DNA of 64,000 nt from Toxoplasma gondii ME49 (GCF_000006565.2 NC_031475.1:1819535-1883534); one strand, 5' to 3'. Positions 11,395 through 25,200 are shown, counted from the stretch's first letter. Numbers and translations: made by a program. Notes: generated by a model from the letters alone, not told the origin.

Positions 11395-14300
11395 ATGGCG
11401 CAGAGCACAGCTTCGGCGATTCTTAAGGATGATGCGGACGGGTTGGGGGTGAATGAAGGAAAAATGACGGAGGACTTCAGCCAGGCGGCGTCCCAGCTCG
11501 TGGACAAGATCTCGCAACTGAAACAGGTTGGTCGCGTTTCTCGTTCCGCCACACTTGCATGCGACACGGCTCTGTGTTCCTTCCTCTGGGGACTCGTGGC
11601 GGGGGGTCTTGGATGGTTCATCTCCTTAGCGTAAAGTTGGGACTGTATCTGTATCCTAGGTTCCCCAGTGTAGTCGGAGAGGCCGCGACGGGAGGCCACT
11701 TCAGGAAATGCATGCGACACGAGAGCCTCCTCGGCGTCCTTTGTCTTCCAGTGAAACGCCTACATGTTTCTTACGTGGGAAGAAGGTCATCTTCCAGTTC
11801 ACGCTCATCTAAGGAACAGATGGGATCCAGATCTCGACAACTGCACACGATATGCGTTTCTCCTCCTCTGCCTCTGAGTTTTCCTACTCTGCTCTGCTTT
11901 CTGTTCGCCTTCACAAAAACACTCGCGGCGTTAAGGACACAAAGCTGACTGTTAAACTGTGTGCTGTAACTACCACGTCATGAAATCCGCATGTAGATAG
12001 ATAGTAACCGAGGACCGGGGACTAGTTGACTTTCTCCATTTCCCTTTCTTGTTGACAAAACAAACGAACTTCTGCTGCTTTCGACGCGGTCAACAGCAAG
12101 TGAAGAAAGGAAGGGAACTGCGGAGAACCGCTTCCTCTCGTCCTCGCTTTGCTCCTTCCACTTTTCGGTGCACTTTCCCGCTGTTCCTCACTGCATGCGT
12201 ATGTCCGGAGAACTGCTGCTGTCCATTGAGTCCCTCTTAGCAGCTCTGTGCGCGTTAATCTTCTGCAGTGAAGTTGTGCGTTGCATGCGTTGTTGCTGCC
12301 GCTGTATTTCAGACGACCTTCGTGGGTCCGACAAACCCAATTTTCGACGAGTTGTTCGCTCTGGAGAAGAAGTGCAGACAGGCGAACGATGGCGCGAGTG
12401 GGTCGCGTCTCTGCTGCTTCTACCTGCAGAATTTGGAGGACCTGAGGAAGGCGGGAGAAGAGAAAGACGGAGTTCCGGTGATCAGCGTCGGATTTCTCTG
12501 CGACCAACTTGTCGTGCTCTGCAAAAAGAGGGGTCAGTTGAAACGAGTTATCAGCGACATTGTCAAACTCGCAGTCACGTGGCTCACCGAAATGAAGAAG
12601 GAGGACAAGGTCGAAGTGATCGAAACTCTAAAAAGAATCACCGAAGGGAAGGTAAGATGCGCAGAAACGCACACATATCTAGGCCGTATATACATCTTCT
12701 ATTTACACACACATACATATATACATACATATCTATATATAAATGTATATGTATATATATATGTTTGCATATATATATATATATGTGGATGAGGATTTGT
12801 ATTCTCTCAAGTGGCTGTATATCGGGATGTATAATCTCTTTCTGGGAGTCCCTTCTTGTATAAGAAGGACTCTAAAGTCCACACAGTCGTGGAGGGAAAG
12901 GTGCGACACCCACAGCAACACACATAGAGATGGACATCTCGGTAGACAGAAACAGGTATGCACATTCATGTCTTTTCGTTTTTTAGAACTGCGGAGTGGA
13001 ACAAGGACAGAAAGACTGCGAATCGCAAATGCGTTGCCACAGACTTTCGAAGGTCCTTGACGAAATTGAAGCCTTGAAATATTTCGAGAAATGCGGTATA
13101 GCTATCACTGAGATAAGTCGACGTGGTGAACTTTCATCTACATGACTCAGCTATGTATCGACCTTTCCTTGTCCCCCAAGAAAAATACCGTTTCTCGCAT
13201 CCACATGACTTCTGAGACGGTCGGCTTTCTCACTTTTTTCAGATCTTCGTCGAAGTGGAGAGGGCACGACTCGTCTTGATGCTCGCGGAGATGAAGGAGG
13301 CAGAAGGGAAGATCGATGAAGCTGCCACCATTCTTCAGGAGGTCCAGGTGTGTTTCCTTTCGTCTTTGCTTCCCGTATAAAAAGAAAAATCTCTCTTTCC
13401 TCGCAGCACAGCGTCTCTGGCTTGACCTGCATGCACAGCTGGCGACGAGGAAGTCCTTTTCGGCGGTGCATGCAGGCAGCTTGCTTCGCCTTCTGCGTCG
13501 ATTTCTGCTTCGCCGTTCTCTCTCACCTGCAGCGTCCACCTTAAATGCCATCTCATGCATGCGTCTTTGCGTTGGAAACGTGGAAAAAGTCCTTCTCTCA
13601 GTCTTCTGCGATTTTCCTCTTCGGCCACAGTTCGATTGCTGGAGAGAACTGTGGGTGTACCAGCCTGCAGTCCACTCGCGTCTGACCGTAAAAAAACATG
13701 GATTCATCGTGTTCGTCTGTGCGTCGAAGTCAATGCTCGTTTGAGTGTGGCGGACGCGCTTTGCTCTGCTTCCTCCAGTCGAATAAACATAGAGGGTACT
13801 GAATTTTTTGCCTCCAGTGGTGAGATGTAAATGATTGAGTTCTCCCGTCTTCCCCGGGGGCCTCTTTCGCGTTTCGTCCTCGTGTTCTCGCTTTCGGTGG
13901 CTGCTTTGTCTTTCTCCCCTTCCTCGCCATCGCCTCTGCCGATCGTCGTGTGCCACCTGCCCTCGGCTTATTTACGGTTTTGGGCTTGAGGTTTGCCGAG
14001 GGTTTGTCTGGACTCGCTTGGTTTTTTTTTTGCCTCAGGTGGAGACCTTTGGAGCGATGGAGAGAAGGGAGAAAACCGAGTACATTCTGAAGCAAATGTC
14101 TCTAGTTCTGCGGCGCGGGGACTTTATCCGCTGCCAGATTATCAGCAAGAAAATCAGCACCAAGTTGCTGGACAACGACGAGGATCTTCAGGACCTCAAG
14201 ATTCGTTACTACTCGCTGATGATCGTCTACTACCTGCACGAGGGCATGATACTCGATTGCTGCAAAGCCTACCAGTCCATCTTCATCACGCCTTCGGTTC

Positions 14301-17300
14301 AACAAAAAGAAGACCAGTGGATTAAGGTAACGCCGTCTCTCGCTTTTTGTCTCCCGACCCGCTCTCTCTCGTTCTCACCTCTCTCCTGTTCCTTCTCTTG
14401 TTCCCCTTTTCTTCTGTCCTCGTGTTCTGTTTTCCTTTTCTGTCACCGTTTTTTCTTTCGATGGTTCTCCGTCTCTGTCGATCTCCCCCTTTCTCTTTTC
14501 TTCGGAGCACGTCGCGTTTCCACGAGCGTGGGCGAACCCCCCGAGTCTGAAGGAACAGGCCTGTGCCCTTTTTTCGTTTTTTCCTTTTTTCGTTTTTTCC
14601 TTTTTTCGTTAGCTCTATCTTTGGCTGCTCGTTCTTTCCTTTCGAGCACTTCCGTAGTTGGTTATATGCTTATCCTGAACCAGCAATGCTAATATGCCCA
14701 CATCTGTTCTTAAGCTATAGTAACGAATTTATAAAGAATTAAAGATTTCAAATTTTACGTCCAAAAATCCCAGAAAAATTACTTTTTTGCGTTAACATTA
14801 CATTTTCACCACTATGAAAAGACGTGTGAATCCGTTTCCTTTGGTTTCTGCGTCTGCGTCATCCCTGTTTCTTCCTCACCCAGTGTTTCGCCTCCCGATT
14901 CTCGCGTGTCGTACAGAGTGCGGATCTCGCTTTCTGCTTTTGCGTTTCAGAGTCTTCAATGCTACATTCTCTTTTTGCTGCTCGCGCCCTTTGACGACGA
15001 AGCGAAGCAGCTCGCACAGACCGTCCAGACAATGGGTGAGCGTTTCTCAAGACGGAATTCGAGAACGTGATGTTCTGAAATAAAGAACTTCTCGACCTCA
15101 CTGCTCTCTGACTGCAAGAAGAAAGGAGAGGTTCACGACAGCCTTTCTTGGAGACACTTTGAGGATCAGCAGTGGGAGACAAAGCCCCCCCCCCTCCCGA
15201 GGGCGGGAAAGGAAAACGTTTCGATGCACGCACATGCGACATCCTGTTGTTTCAGTGAATCTGAGCATTTGAGACTCTATGTTGCTTTTTCTCTCGAATC
15301 ACGAATGTCGGTCGTGGGTGGAGAAAACAGATATCAGACCCGAATTTGTGAATTTGTCCTTTGTTCGTTCTGTGCAGAGGCCAAGAAGCTGAAGGAAATA
15401 CCTGTCTTCGCGTAAGCCACACATCAGGGACTTTCTTTCTTTCTTCCTTCCTTTCTTCCTTTCTTCCTTCCTTTCTTCCTTTCCAGAGTGCCCTTTTGTT
15501 TCTCATGGGTTGTGTCGCTTTCGCCTCACACTTTTCGGTTCGTTTTCTGACTTACTACTCCTTCTCTTCCTCTTCTTTCTTTTCAGACAGTTGCTGAAAG
15601 ACATGACGACTGTCGTGCTTCTCTCTTGGCCGCTGCCGTATGAGGCGACTCTGAAGGCGCACGAGGTTTTCCAGAACACTCCACATGAAGGGTGAGAAAT
15701 GCGGTGAAAAGGAGAGAAACGAAAGGACAAACGGGAAGGTCGAGCGAAAGCTCGACAGAAAGACAGGAAGCGGCGGCACAGGAAAGAATAGAGGAGAAAG
15801 GAGGAGAGGAAGAAGAGGAGAGGGGAGAAAACGGTTGCAAGGCTCTGCAGAAAGGCAGATTGAACAACGATCGGGAGACGGAAAGAAGGGAGAAGAGAGG
15901 CCGATGACACAGCAGAAAGAGGAAGAAGGGGGAAGACAAAGCGAGAAATGCAACACCGAATGTAGGAGAGACAAAGAGACAAAGGAGAGCAAGCGGATGA
16001 AAGGCGACGACAGAAGAGAAGAGAAAGAACAAAGACGGATTTATGCAAACATAGACTTCTTCGTGGAGAGGAATTTCGTTCGTACCTCGTCCTTCGGTGG
16101 GAACGAGGCTGTGCCTGGTTGTAGGCTTCGAACATTTCCTTCTTTCAAAGAGGAAACTTTACTGTTTTCTTCTTTCGGTTTTTTCTCCTTCCGTGACTGC
16201 ATGGGTGTGCACATCTCCGAAAAGGAGGACGAGATACGTATTCTTGATCTTCTGTTTTGACTTTTCAGAGGTGAAGGACGCTGGGCGCTTCTGAGACGCC
16301 GCGTTATTCAACATGTACGTTTTTTACTCACCCGTTTTCTCTTCGCATCTTTCTTCCTTCCGTTCCGTCTCCCGAGGTTCTCCCCCCTGTTCTATTTTGT
16401 TCCTCTTCTCTGTTTACCGAGTGCCTCCGTGTTCCCTCTCTAGACATTATTACTGTAGAGAGAAATATGTACTCCACATCATGTGCATACAAACAACCGA
16501 GGTGCAGGCTGTATCTGAGACGCCCAACGCATGCAGACCGAAATGTGTGTGTGTGGGGGCAGAAGAGGGGAAGACGCAGTGAGAGCCTCTTGGCAATTTC
16601 TCGAAATGCATTCAGTGGGCTGAAACAGACAAGCCGTAGCCGAGGAGTGCATGCGGGTGGCACTGGAGCATTTGTTTTATTTAAGGACCGAACCAGATTT
16701 TTCGATGCACATTTCGACTTTGTTCTTCCCCACAACACGCAAAGTACTTTATTCTCATCTTTCTCGGTGAAAAAACAAAAAATGCGTACATCTTTATGCA
16801 TATTTATATGTGTAGATATTTAGTTATGTTGCCACACACAGGTGTGTCTTTTCGGCTGATGCGTGGTTGCGTGTGCATGGTTTTTTCAGAATATTCGAGT
16901 TATTGCGACTTACTACAGCTGCATTGAGATGGACCGTGTTGCTTCGCTCCTCGACATCACCAAAGACGTAAGTTTCTCGGTGGCGGATGTGGGATTGTTT
17001 TTCATTCATACTCTAGCGTTTCTCTAGGTGTATTCTTTTTCGTGTTTTTCATGTTTTTCCTTCTTCTTCAGACATGCAGACTCTTCCACAAGGGAATGCC
17101 TTTGCATGCCCATCTCTGCGTAGCGAGGAACTGCGTACGAATAGCCTTATGCACTTCCGGACACACCACAACAAACATCAACATGCATATATATATATAT
17201 ATATATAGATGCATATGCATTCTTATGTACGTTACCATCTTCGTCTTGAGATGGAGATGTGCATATAGAAGTATATGTACATCGGCATCTATGATGGTAT

Positions 17301-17898
17301 CTCAATCGCATGTATCCCGGTCGACAACGGCATGCGAACGAACGTGAACCGCACAAATATATGCGCGTGCGTGCATGCAATTGCTCAATTTTTGACAGGA
17401 GGCAGAGTCTGAGATTTCCGAGCTCGTTTGCTCCAACTTCATCGAGGCGAAGATTGACAGACCCGCCGGCACCGTTGAGTTTGGCAAGCGGAAAGGCACC
17501 TTCGACCGCCTGAACTCGTGGGCGGCAGATGTGACCAGGTAGGGAGAGTCACCGAATATAAGCCGAACACAAAAAGTCTCATGATAGATGACCTTCTAGA
17601 AACGTGGTTGTTCTGCCTTTTTTTCCTGTGAAAGACAGTTGCGAAACCGGTCGAACACGCTCTAAATCGTGAAGCTCATGTAGAGGGAGTTGTGTATCTT
17701 GCGTGGACAAGGGTGCCGACCTTCCAGTGACGCACTTTTCTCACACGGGGACACCAACTGTACGGATCATATCGTTACAAGTTTTTTACATGCGTGGACA
17801 GAGTCTGCATTCATTCACAGCTTCTGGAACTGTTGTGCTTACGCAGCAGCTAACCCTTCTTTTCCCCTAAATATATGTATATCTGTATTCGCATATAT

Positions 17899-17929
<31 letters not shown>

Positions 17930-18207
17930 TTCATATGTACCTATATGTGCATACCTGTATGTGTATAAATGCACACGTGACTATGCGCCGTCACAGTAGA
18001 TAGGGACATGTGCAGAAGGCTGGAAAAATGTAGACATTTAGACAGGCCGCATTTGCATGCATTTGCCCTTTGCTATTTCGTGCGTGTTTTCGTTTTTCCA
18101 GCCTGTTGGACCGCGTTGACTTGTGCTCACATCTGATCCAGAAAGAGAGGATGGTGCATGCGGCGCGAGCAAAGAACGCTGCGCTTCTGGCCCGAAATGC
18201 CAGCTGA
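11395..18207 (+). CDS. RPN5: 26S proteasome regulatory subunit RPN5 (PSMD12), PCI-domain lid subunit
   Basis: RPN5 is a scaffold subunit of the 19S lid, acting in ubiquitin-dependent protein turnover. Exons: 11395-11526, 12313-12651, 13243-13347, 14039-14326, 14951-15035, 15378-15411, 15587-15691, 16269-16314, 16890-16967, 17399-17538, 18102-18207. All phases agree and give 485 residues, close to the usual 450-460. Family signatures include YLQNLEDLRKAGEEKD, IFVEVERARL, ATILQEVQVETFGAMERREK, YILKQMSL and CQIISKKISTKLL, then FIEAKIDRPAGTVEF inside the C-terminal PCI/winged-helix part. The ATG at 11395 opens a 44-residue first exon with the family's helical DFSQAASQLVDKI segment. Exons 6 (34 nt) and 8 (46 nt) are micro-exons. 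An AATAAA lies at 18241, shortly after the stop. Confidence 0.95.
12705..12784. repeat. (TA)n-rich tract in RPN5 intron 2
   Basis: Alternating purine-pyrimidine AT tract with interspersed CATA and GTATA units, entirely within the intron 12652-13242. Confidence 0.9.
14567..14611. repeat. Short tandem repeat in RPN5 intron 4
   Basis: Nearly three copies of a 16-base pyrimidine unit (CCTTTTTTCGTTTTTT), just upstream of an AT-rich segment. Confidence 0.85.
14640..14820. other. AT-rich anomalous segment in RPN5 intron 4, possible organelle-derived insert
   Basis: The base composition changes sharply to A/T-rich, low-repeat sequence with stops in all frames, unlike the surrounding pyrimidine-rich intron. 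This resembles the nuclear copies of mitochondrial DNA common in Toxoplasma, perhaps from rRNA fragments. I cannot match it to a specific organellar gene. Confidence 0.3.
15431..15484. repeat. CTTT/CCTT microsatellite in RPN5 intron 6
   Basis: Tandem CTTTCTTTCTTCC-like units on the coding strand, between the 34-nt exon 6 and exon 7. It may also act as an extended polypyrimidine tract. Confidence 0.85.
17185..17207. repeat. (TA)n in RPN5 intron 9
   Basis: Uninterrupted alternating AT run flanked by GCAT on both sides, within intron 16968-17398. Confidence 0.9.
17869..17950. repeat. (TA)n-rich tract in RPN5 intron 10
   Basis: Long AT alternating tract with ACATATAT interruptions, within intron 17539-18101. 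Confidence 0.9.
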
Positions 18208-20270
18208 GTCTTTTGCGCGAAAGAAGGAACTTCCGGGGAGAATAAAGTGAGAATTTCTCGTTTTTTCGCCACCCGTCGGAAAGCCTCTCCTGTGTTCTTC
18301 CCCCAGCCGCGCCTGCCTCCGTGATCGAGGCGAAGGGCAAATCACGTTCATGGAGAGAAACAGAGAGGAAAGTTCACCGGGAAAACAGAGGAAGGTGCAC
18401 TCAGGGAAAGGAATTGCATACATGTAGAAAGAAAGGAGTGCGTGTACACTCGAAGGGCCGAGTGCATGCAAATAGGAAGGAAAACCTGTGGCGAGTGGAC
18501 TTTCTCTGAAGGTATGTTTTTTCAAGTGTGTCCGTGAGAGTGGAGAGATGAGGCATGGTCACATGCAGACGACAGTCGAGGGATTTGCGGACATGCATGG
18601 AGGGTAGGGTTTGGTGTTGTGTATATGGAGAAAACAGAGAGAAACTATAGGGAAAAAACTGCAGGAAAACCGCGCATGTGTCTCTTGTTCTTGAAACACA
18701 GGAAGCGAGAAGACGAGCGCAATCGAAGGAAAAACAAGCGTCGGCTGCCTTCTGTGCCCTTATCACGCACCCCGTTTTCTGCATTCACCCAGAGATCTGA
18801 GGCTTCTAAAGAAGCGCTAAAAAAGGGAAAACTTTCCACGTTCACATCCCTACCTCAGTACGTCTCCCATCCACTGCATAGCTATCTGCGCGCATCTGTA
18901 TGAACTAGGGATGAGTGTATTGACACTTGCACACACACGCAGACTGTGAGGGTCCCTGCTGGGATTTTCGCATTTTTGTGCATCCGAGAGTGAAAGACGT
19001 TCGGGGAGCACCGAATCCGCGTGCTTGCAAGCGACGGTTTCCAGCTTCCTGAAGTTTTGTTGGCGGAGTGAGTTTCCTCTATTTTTGTGCGCGTTTTTGA
19101 AGATGCCGAGGAACATGCGCCTCGACTGAATATACGCGTCCACGCAGTCTGGAGACTGAAAACAATGACAGAAGCTCTGCGCGTTTCGAACACAGCGTAA
19201 CACAGCGAGAGCGACTTGGAGACAGGAACGAGTTGAGAAGGAGCTTGCTCTTGTATTGCTCCAAAAATCAATCTGACAACGAGCTCCTCTCGCTCTCGCC
19301 TCTCAAAGTGTAGGGATATGAAACAACAAAGTCGCTTCTTCTCGCTGGACAGGTTCCAGACATGTGCACAGTGGGACACACACGGTTGTCCCCACATGTA
19401 TAAGTTTTTATATTTCTCGGACTCTTCTGCGTACGCATAGCAGAATTTTTCTGCGAATAGTTTTGTTTCTCGACTTGAAGCTGGAGAAGGGGAAGAGCGA
19501 CTGCATGTCGCTTCTCTTGAGGCCTCTCTCACTCTCGCATTAAAAAGGAATCTCATTCGGTCGCTGCGGTTCAGAAGGAAAAAGATGGAAAACGAGACGG
19601 TGTCACTCATGGCACCCCTTCCCAGGAGACTCACGGCTGCATGCAAAGACATTCACGGATGCAGACCTGCGTTCCGTTCACACCTCCGATCCGCAGTCCT
19701 CGCTTGTGACCCCCTAAGGCGCAAGCGATGCTCAGGCTACAACTGTTAAAAGCCAAACACTTGCAGCTGTTGCTCCTCCTGTCTTGACACACAACAAACA
19801 GGCATACAGAGATGCCCAGACACATGCAAAAACATGTAAATTTACGGACGCCTCTCTACACAGATAATCATCCCTATGCTTATACATGAATTATGACAGC
19901 GCAGACTCCAACCGGTCTTCATCCCCGGGGGGTGAATCTCTGCACACTTCGCTGCGGGGAGTTTGGCTGCCGGAGGGCGGTGGCCTTTGACTTGGCAACT
20001 CTCTGCGTTCAGGAGAGCGGCGTCGTCGGGATTTGGAAAACTTGGGTCACCACAAAAACCTTCAGGATTGCTTTCCACCTTTGCGCTCGACCTGTTTCTT
20101 GTTTTCCTCTTATTCGTCTCGCTCCCATTCTTCTTATGCTCCTTCTTATGCTCCCACCGTTATTCTCTGTCTCTCTCTCCTTGTCCTTCCCTTCGATTCG
20201 TGGCACTGCTTCTTTTTGTCCTTTAGGGTGCCGTTCACTTTCCCTGAGTTTTCTCTTCCTCGTTCTTCTC
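18208..20270. other. Convergent intergenic region between RPN5 and the TBC gene
   Basis: The 3' ends of RPN5 (plus) and the TBC gene (minus) face each other here. The longest open frame, on the minus strand at 18882-19652, is Ser/Arg-rich with no recognisable motif. I see no exon-like splice pairs and no RNA gene. The minus-strand frame at 19842-20050 looks codon-like but has no acceptor linking it to the TBC gene. Confidence 0.5.
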
Positions 20271-22169
20271 TCATCCGGCACTGCGTCTTCTGCGGAATCC
20301 AAAGACTTCGCTGCCTCGCTTGACTAGGTCGCCAGTCTCTCCCTTCTCGGCGCTCGCGGGTCTGAGGACACTCCAGCGCCCGCGTCTGGGTCTCGCATGG
20401 GTCTCCTCAGGTCCGCGCTCCGGGGTGCATGCAACGTCGCTTTCGCTTTTTGCGTGGAAGAAGCGCCTCCTTCGCAGCGCATGTGTCTCCTCCGCAGAAG
20501 GGACATTCTGCCTCTTCTTGGCGGGCGAAGGATCTCCGTCCGAAGAGGTACGTTTAGGGCCTCGACGCCGCAGCGGCGACGCGAGGGTGTGGGGACTGTC
20601 TCCTTCAACAAGACGACTCCAGCGGCGCCACGGAAGCGAAAAGAAGAGGCGCTGACGCTCAGGAGACGCGCCCTCGAGTGGCGCTTTCTGGCGTGGAAAG
20701 ACACTGGACGAATCAGGGGGAGCACGCAGCGACCGACGAGCCTCGTACGCCCGGTTCTCGGCTTCCACTGCATGCATCATTCGGACCTGCAGCCGCGACA
20801 ACTCCCGCCGCGACAAACGTCCAATCCGCGTGAAAGCCACCGTCATCAATTCGTTTCGGTGAACCTGGAGGAAAAAGAAGGCGAGGAAGGTCCAGCACGA
20901 GAGAGAAAGAAAAGACTCCAGACACGGAGAGGGATTCAAAAGGGCAACAAAGAAAGAGACAGAGAGGGGAAGAAGCCAGCAGGGGGAGAGAGAGGGAGAG
21001 GGAGAGGAAAGAAGCACAAGAAAAGATACGGCGGGAGAGAAACAGGAGAGACTGACGAAGAGAGAGGGTGAGAGAGAGGGAGAAAGAGAAGGAAGGAAAG
21101 GAAGGAAAGGAAGGAAAGAGGGAAATACAGAGATGGAGCAGGACACAGAGAAGGAGAAAGAGCGAGAGAGAGGGGAGAGAGGGGAGAGAGGGGAGAGAGG
21201 AGAGAAACAGGAAGAGAGAAGCACGAAGAGATGGATAACACGAGGAAAGAGAAAGACATGCAGAACAGGAGCAAAGGACAATGAGAGTCTAGGAAGGAAG
21301 AAATGAGACGGCGCGTACCAGGTGGCGAATCATCCCCCGCCAGAAAGTCATCACTTCCTCGAGGGAGGTTAGGGCGGCGATTTCGCGTTCATGCATAAAA
21401 AAGATGGCCAGTGCGATTCGAAAGAGAATTTTCTGACCCTCCAAAACGAGGGAATCCCAGATGCGGAATGTCGTGTAGATCTACAAACACAGCATGCATA
21501 CACATAAGCTCTTTTACACCTCCGCTCACGCATGTGCGAATATGTAGTTTCTGCGGTTTTGCAAAAGCGAATGCCTACGACGACTACCTCTTGCGGATAC
21601 GTATATGGTGTAACAGAAAGAAATGCACACTTGCATCTCTGGATAAGTGGACATCCGTGTCGAGATCTCTCTGGAGTTTCTGATTGCCTTGGCTTGTAAA
21701 ACTTGAGCAACTGCTTCAGTTAACGATAACAACGGCAGAGACGCCTGCGAAACGACTCGCACGGCTTACGGGAACTGAGCTCGAGTAGAGGGAGAGAAAT
21801 AACTCTGCGCAGAGACAGTCGACGCCGACTTGCGTTCGTCTGACCACGGTGCCAGAAGCCGCGTGGGGGGGAGGGGGGGGGGGGGCAGGGTCAGGTCAGA
21901 GACAGGCAAAAAGGAGACAGCAAAGGAGACAGAAGAGACAGTTGGGCAAAGACTGGGCCTTGCGTTCCGGGAGACGGAGCCCGGCCGCGAGAAGCACAGG
22001 AGGAAGCACCCGCGAGACTGTATCTGCAGGTGTGGCTAACGGAAGCGAAACATCGAGATGAAACACACTTCTTTTCTCATCTTCTACGTCAACGGATGCC
22101 TCCATACCTCCTCGAGGCCAAGGCAACCTAGAAAGCAAGCGGTACCATGCAGTTCACATCTACCAATAC

Positions 22170-22217
<48 letters not shown>

Positions 22218-25200
22218 GTTTAGGTGTGGACCTGTGAATTTGTGTGTGCATGCGTAGACGAACGTGCGAGGTGCAGGAAGGGTGCGAGGTGTCGTACCTG
22301 AGGGTTTGCGCGACTCTTGGCAGTTTTTTTTTCAAGAGAATCGCGAGGACTTTCAGGTCTCTCCGGAGAGCTGCCATGCCCGAAGTGTAGTAGCCTGCGA
22401 GCTTCATTCCCTTGCCGCCCACGTCCGAGTCAATGAGCTGGACGAGAGACCAGAAGGCGACGTCTGGGGGCATGAACAGGAGCAGCGTTGCCGCCAAAAA
22501 ATTCATCGACTGGCAGTAGTTGATTTTCGGCTTATATGCGGCGAAGGCACAGAGGACCTGCCGCAGATCTGCCACGCCGCCCGCCTTGCCCCGAAACTGC
22601 AGGAAAGAAGCACAGAGACACAGCGCAACCCTACGCCAAGAATGCTTCGCGGCGGCGCGGCTCTGAAGCGGAAAAAACAACTCGGTGTGTCTGTGCACCC
22701 CAGAAAACACTGAACCGAATCCGCGAACGCGCGTCTCGTGAAGGACCGTTTCTTCTGTGTACGAATCAGACTCGGGTTCTTGACATTACCGACTTCCGCG
22801 ATACTTCTTCTTCTCCCCTCTCTTCCTCTTCCACCTCGTCTGCGTCTCTGCTCTTTCTTCTCTTTTTTCCCCTCTGCTCATCGTCTCGTGTTTCGCTCTT
22901 CGCTGCTCCTTGTTCCCTTTCGCTCACGCGTCTGTTGGTGGGGAAAGTGCGTAGGAGGTCGAGTTCGATCTGTTCCACGACGTCCTGCGGAACCGGCTTC
23001 CGAGTCATCCTGAACGCAAAGAGAGAGCAGAAAGAAGACTCACACTCCTTTCGCCAACGTCTTGCGGGACATGCGAAACAACAAGTCACGGCTCTGACAG
23101 CAGGACGAGAATGAGCGACGTTGTCTGGAGGAACTGAGGAAAACATTGCAGAACCTTCTTCCCTCTCGAGTTCAGCTCCGCAGACAACGTTATTAGGCTC
23201 AGCTGCGTGAAGTGCATGCATGTACACATATGTATGCACATGTATAGAGACACCTATATATATATATATATATATATTTAAGCGTCGCTCTCTTGCCTTG
23301 TCGCTGTATTGGGTTCTGTCTGGCCCGACGAGCGGCCGCCACCGACCCACACTTGTGGTGGCCAGACAGCCTGTTCCGTGGTCATTTTTGGACGACTTTA
23401 TACACGGATATAGATATATACTGACATGCATGTGGAGACACACAGGTGCAGTTAGATAGCGAGTAGCTCCACATTGAACATTTTAGAAACCGGATTCGGA
23501 ATGCATGTCGGCGCAGTGTTCGTTCGACTTTGTCTCTTAAACTTCGTTTTCGCTCCGGACGGTACTGTTTCTGTCTCATGGGAGACGTACTCTTCGAACA
23601 CAGTCGGGTGCTGCTCTCTCAGCGTCCAGCTGCCCAGACACCGCGCCCAGATTTCCTGCCTGAGCATGCAAGAAAACCAGGAGAGGCCTGAGAGCAGACT
23701 CGATTCACTGACAGACGTCACGCGGCAGAAAACACATACCTAGAGGAGAAGAAACGGAAAGGGGAAACCACGAAAAAATACTTGACAAATCAAGAAAGTG
23801 GCTATCGGCCTTGAGAAACAACGCCACAAAGGAACACTCACACGCGTACTCAGAAACGCAGGATCTACAGACGCGTTCTACATCTGCATCTCTAGATATT
23901 TATCTCTCATGTGAGTAGCTCTTTTTACATCCGGGCGTGCACACACATACAGATATATATATATATACATAAATATATATATATATATTTATATGTATGA
24001 TATGAATATATCTGCAAATAAGTATCTGTGTATGTCTTTATGTACGTATACAAATATATAGATGCGTTATCGTGTTTTTTCCAGTGAAGAGCAAGAAAGA
24101 AAACAGGAGAGAAAGACGAAGCGACGAACCTGAGAGAATCAGGAATTCCGCGCCGCACGAGCCGCTTGAGCGTTCGACGGTCGGAAACAGAAGGATCTCG
24201 CCTGACAAATTCCGCCCACCTGGGGTCACCAGAGGAGAGACACGTAGAGGAAAGACACGCAAGATGGGGAACTTGCTGGCAAGCCTTGAAAAAGGAACAG
24301 AAGAGCGAGGTCAGGAGACCTCTATAGAGCAAACGGAGAACAGAGACGTGGGCTTCGTGAGAAAATGCGGTGACGCCGCGCGAAGAGACAGGTAAAGAGG
24401 AGAAAAGAAAGCAAAGAATCTAAGGGAAAGAAGAGACCAGAAGGTCGACAAGGACGACGAGGATGACGAGGACGGACCCAGAAACCACAGAAAAATAGTA
24501 GAGAGAGATACTCACACAACGCCCGATTTCAGGTGGACAGGAGGGAGAGAAAAAAATGCCACTGAAACACCGACGGGGAAACTAGGACGTCGCGCAGAAG
24601 TCCTCCGCCCTCGACGGCCGACTTCAATTTGCCTTCCGCGCAACCCACCTGTTGTCCCTCTCTTCTGTTTCATGTTGAATTTTGAAGGAATATTCGCGCA
24701 GCTTCAGCCTCAGCCTCTCGGGGGCGTTAACACGGAAGCCGTAGCGATCATATTCCTCCTCGTCCTGCTTCTCGGCTCTGTCGGATGACATGGCCAGAGA
24801 GCAATGAGAAGGAGAGAGAGAACAAGAAGAAGAAGAGCAGAGGGGAGAACGGGGAGGCACAAATCCAGACGACAGCGTGGTTTGAGGAGCGAGGTGTTCA
24901 GTTGGAGTCCCTTCTCCCTCCAAAGAGGTGACTCGGAATACACCCTTTCGACGATCTCCTTCGTTTCCGGGTTTCAGTTCCTCTTCTTTTTTCGCCTGTC
25001 CTGCTGAGAATGCATGCAGAGATTCTCCTTGGCGGCGTTCACGCCTTTCGGTGGGAGCACAGGTATCCTCTGCGTCTTCAGGTCCACTCTCAGTTTCCTC
25101 TCCAACCTGTCCCTCATCTTCTCCCGCCTCCTGGGCTCCTGTATCGCAAGACTCGTCGCCGGCCTCTCTCTTCTCTGTCTTCCTCCATTCGACGCTTTGT

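Noticed and set aside
12961..13090. Extra RPN5 exon after a TTTTTTAG acceptor at 12986
   Set aside because: Direct joining of 12651 to 13243 restores the family sequence exactly; the extra segment has no match to RPN5 and no good donor.
20397..21071. 224-codon plus-strand open frame
   Set aside because: Antisense to the last TBC exon and the purine tract of intron 7.
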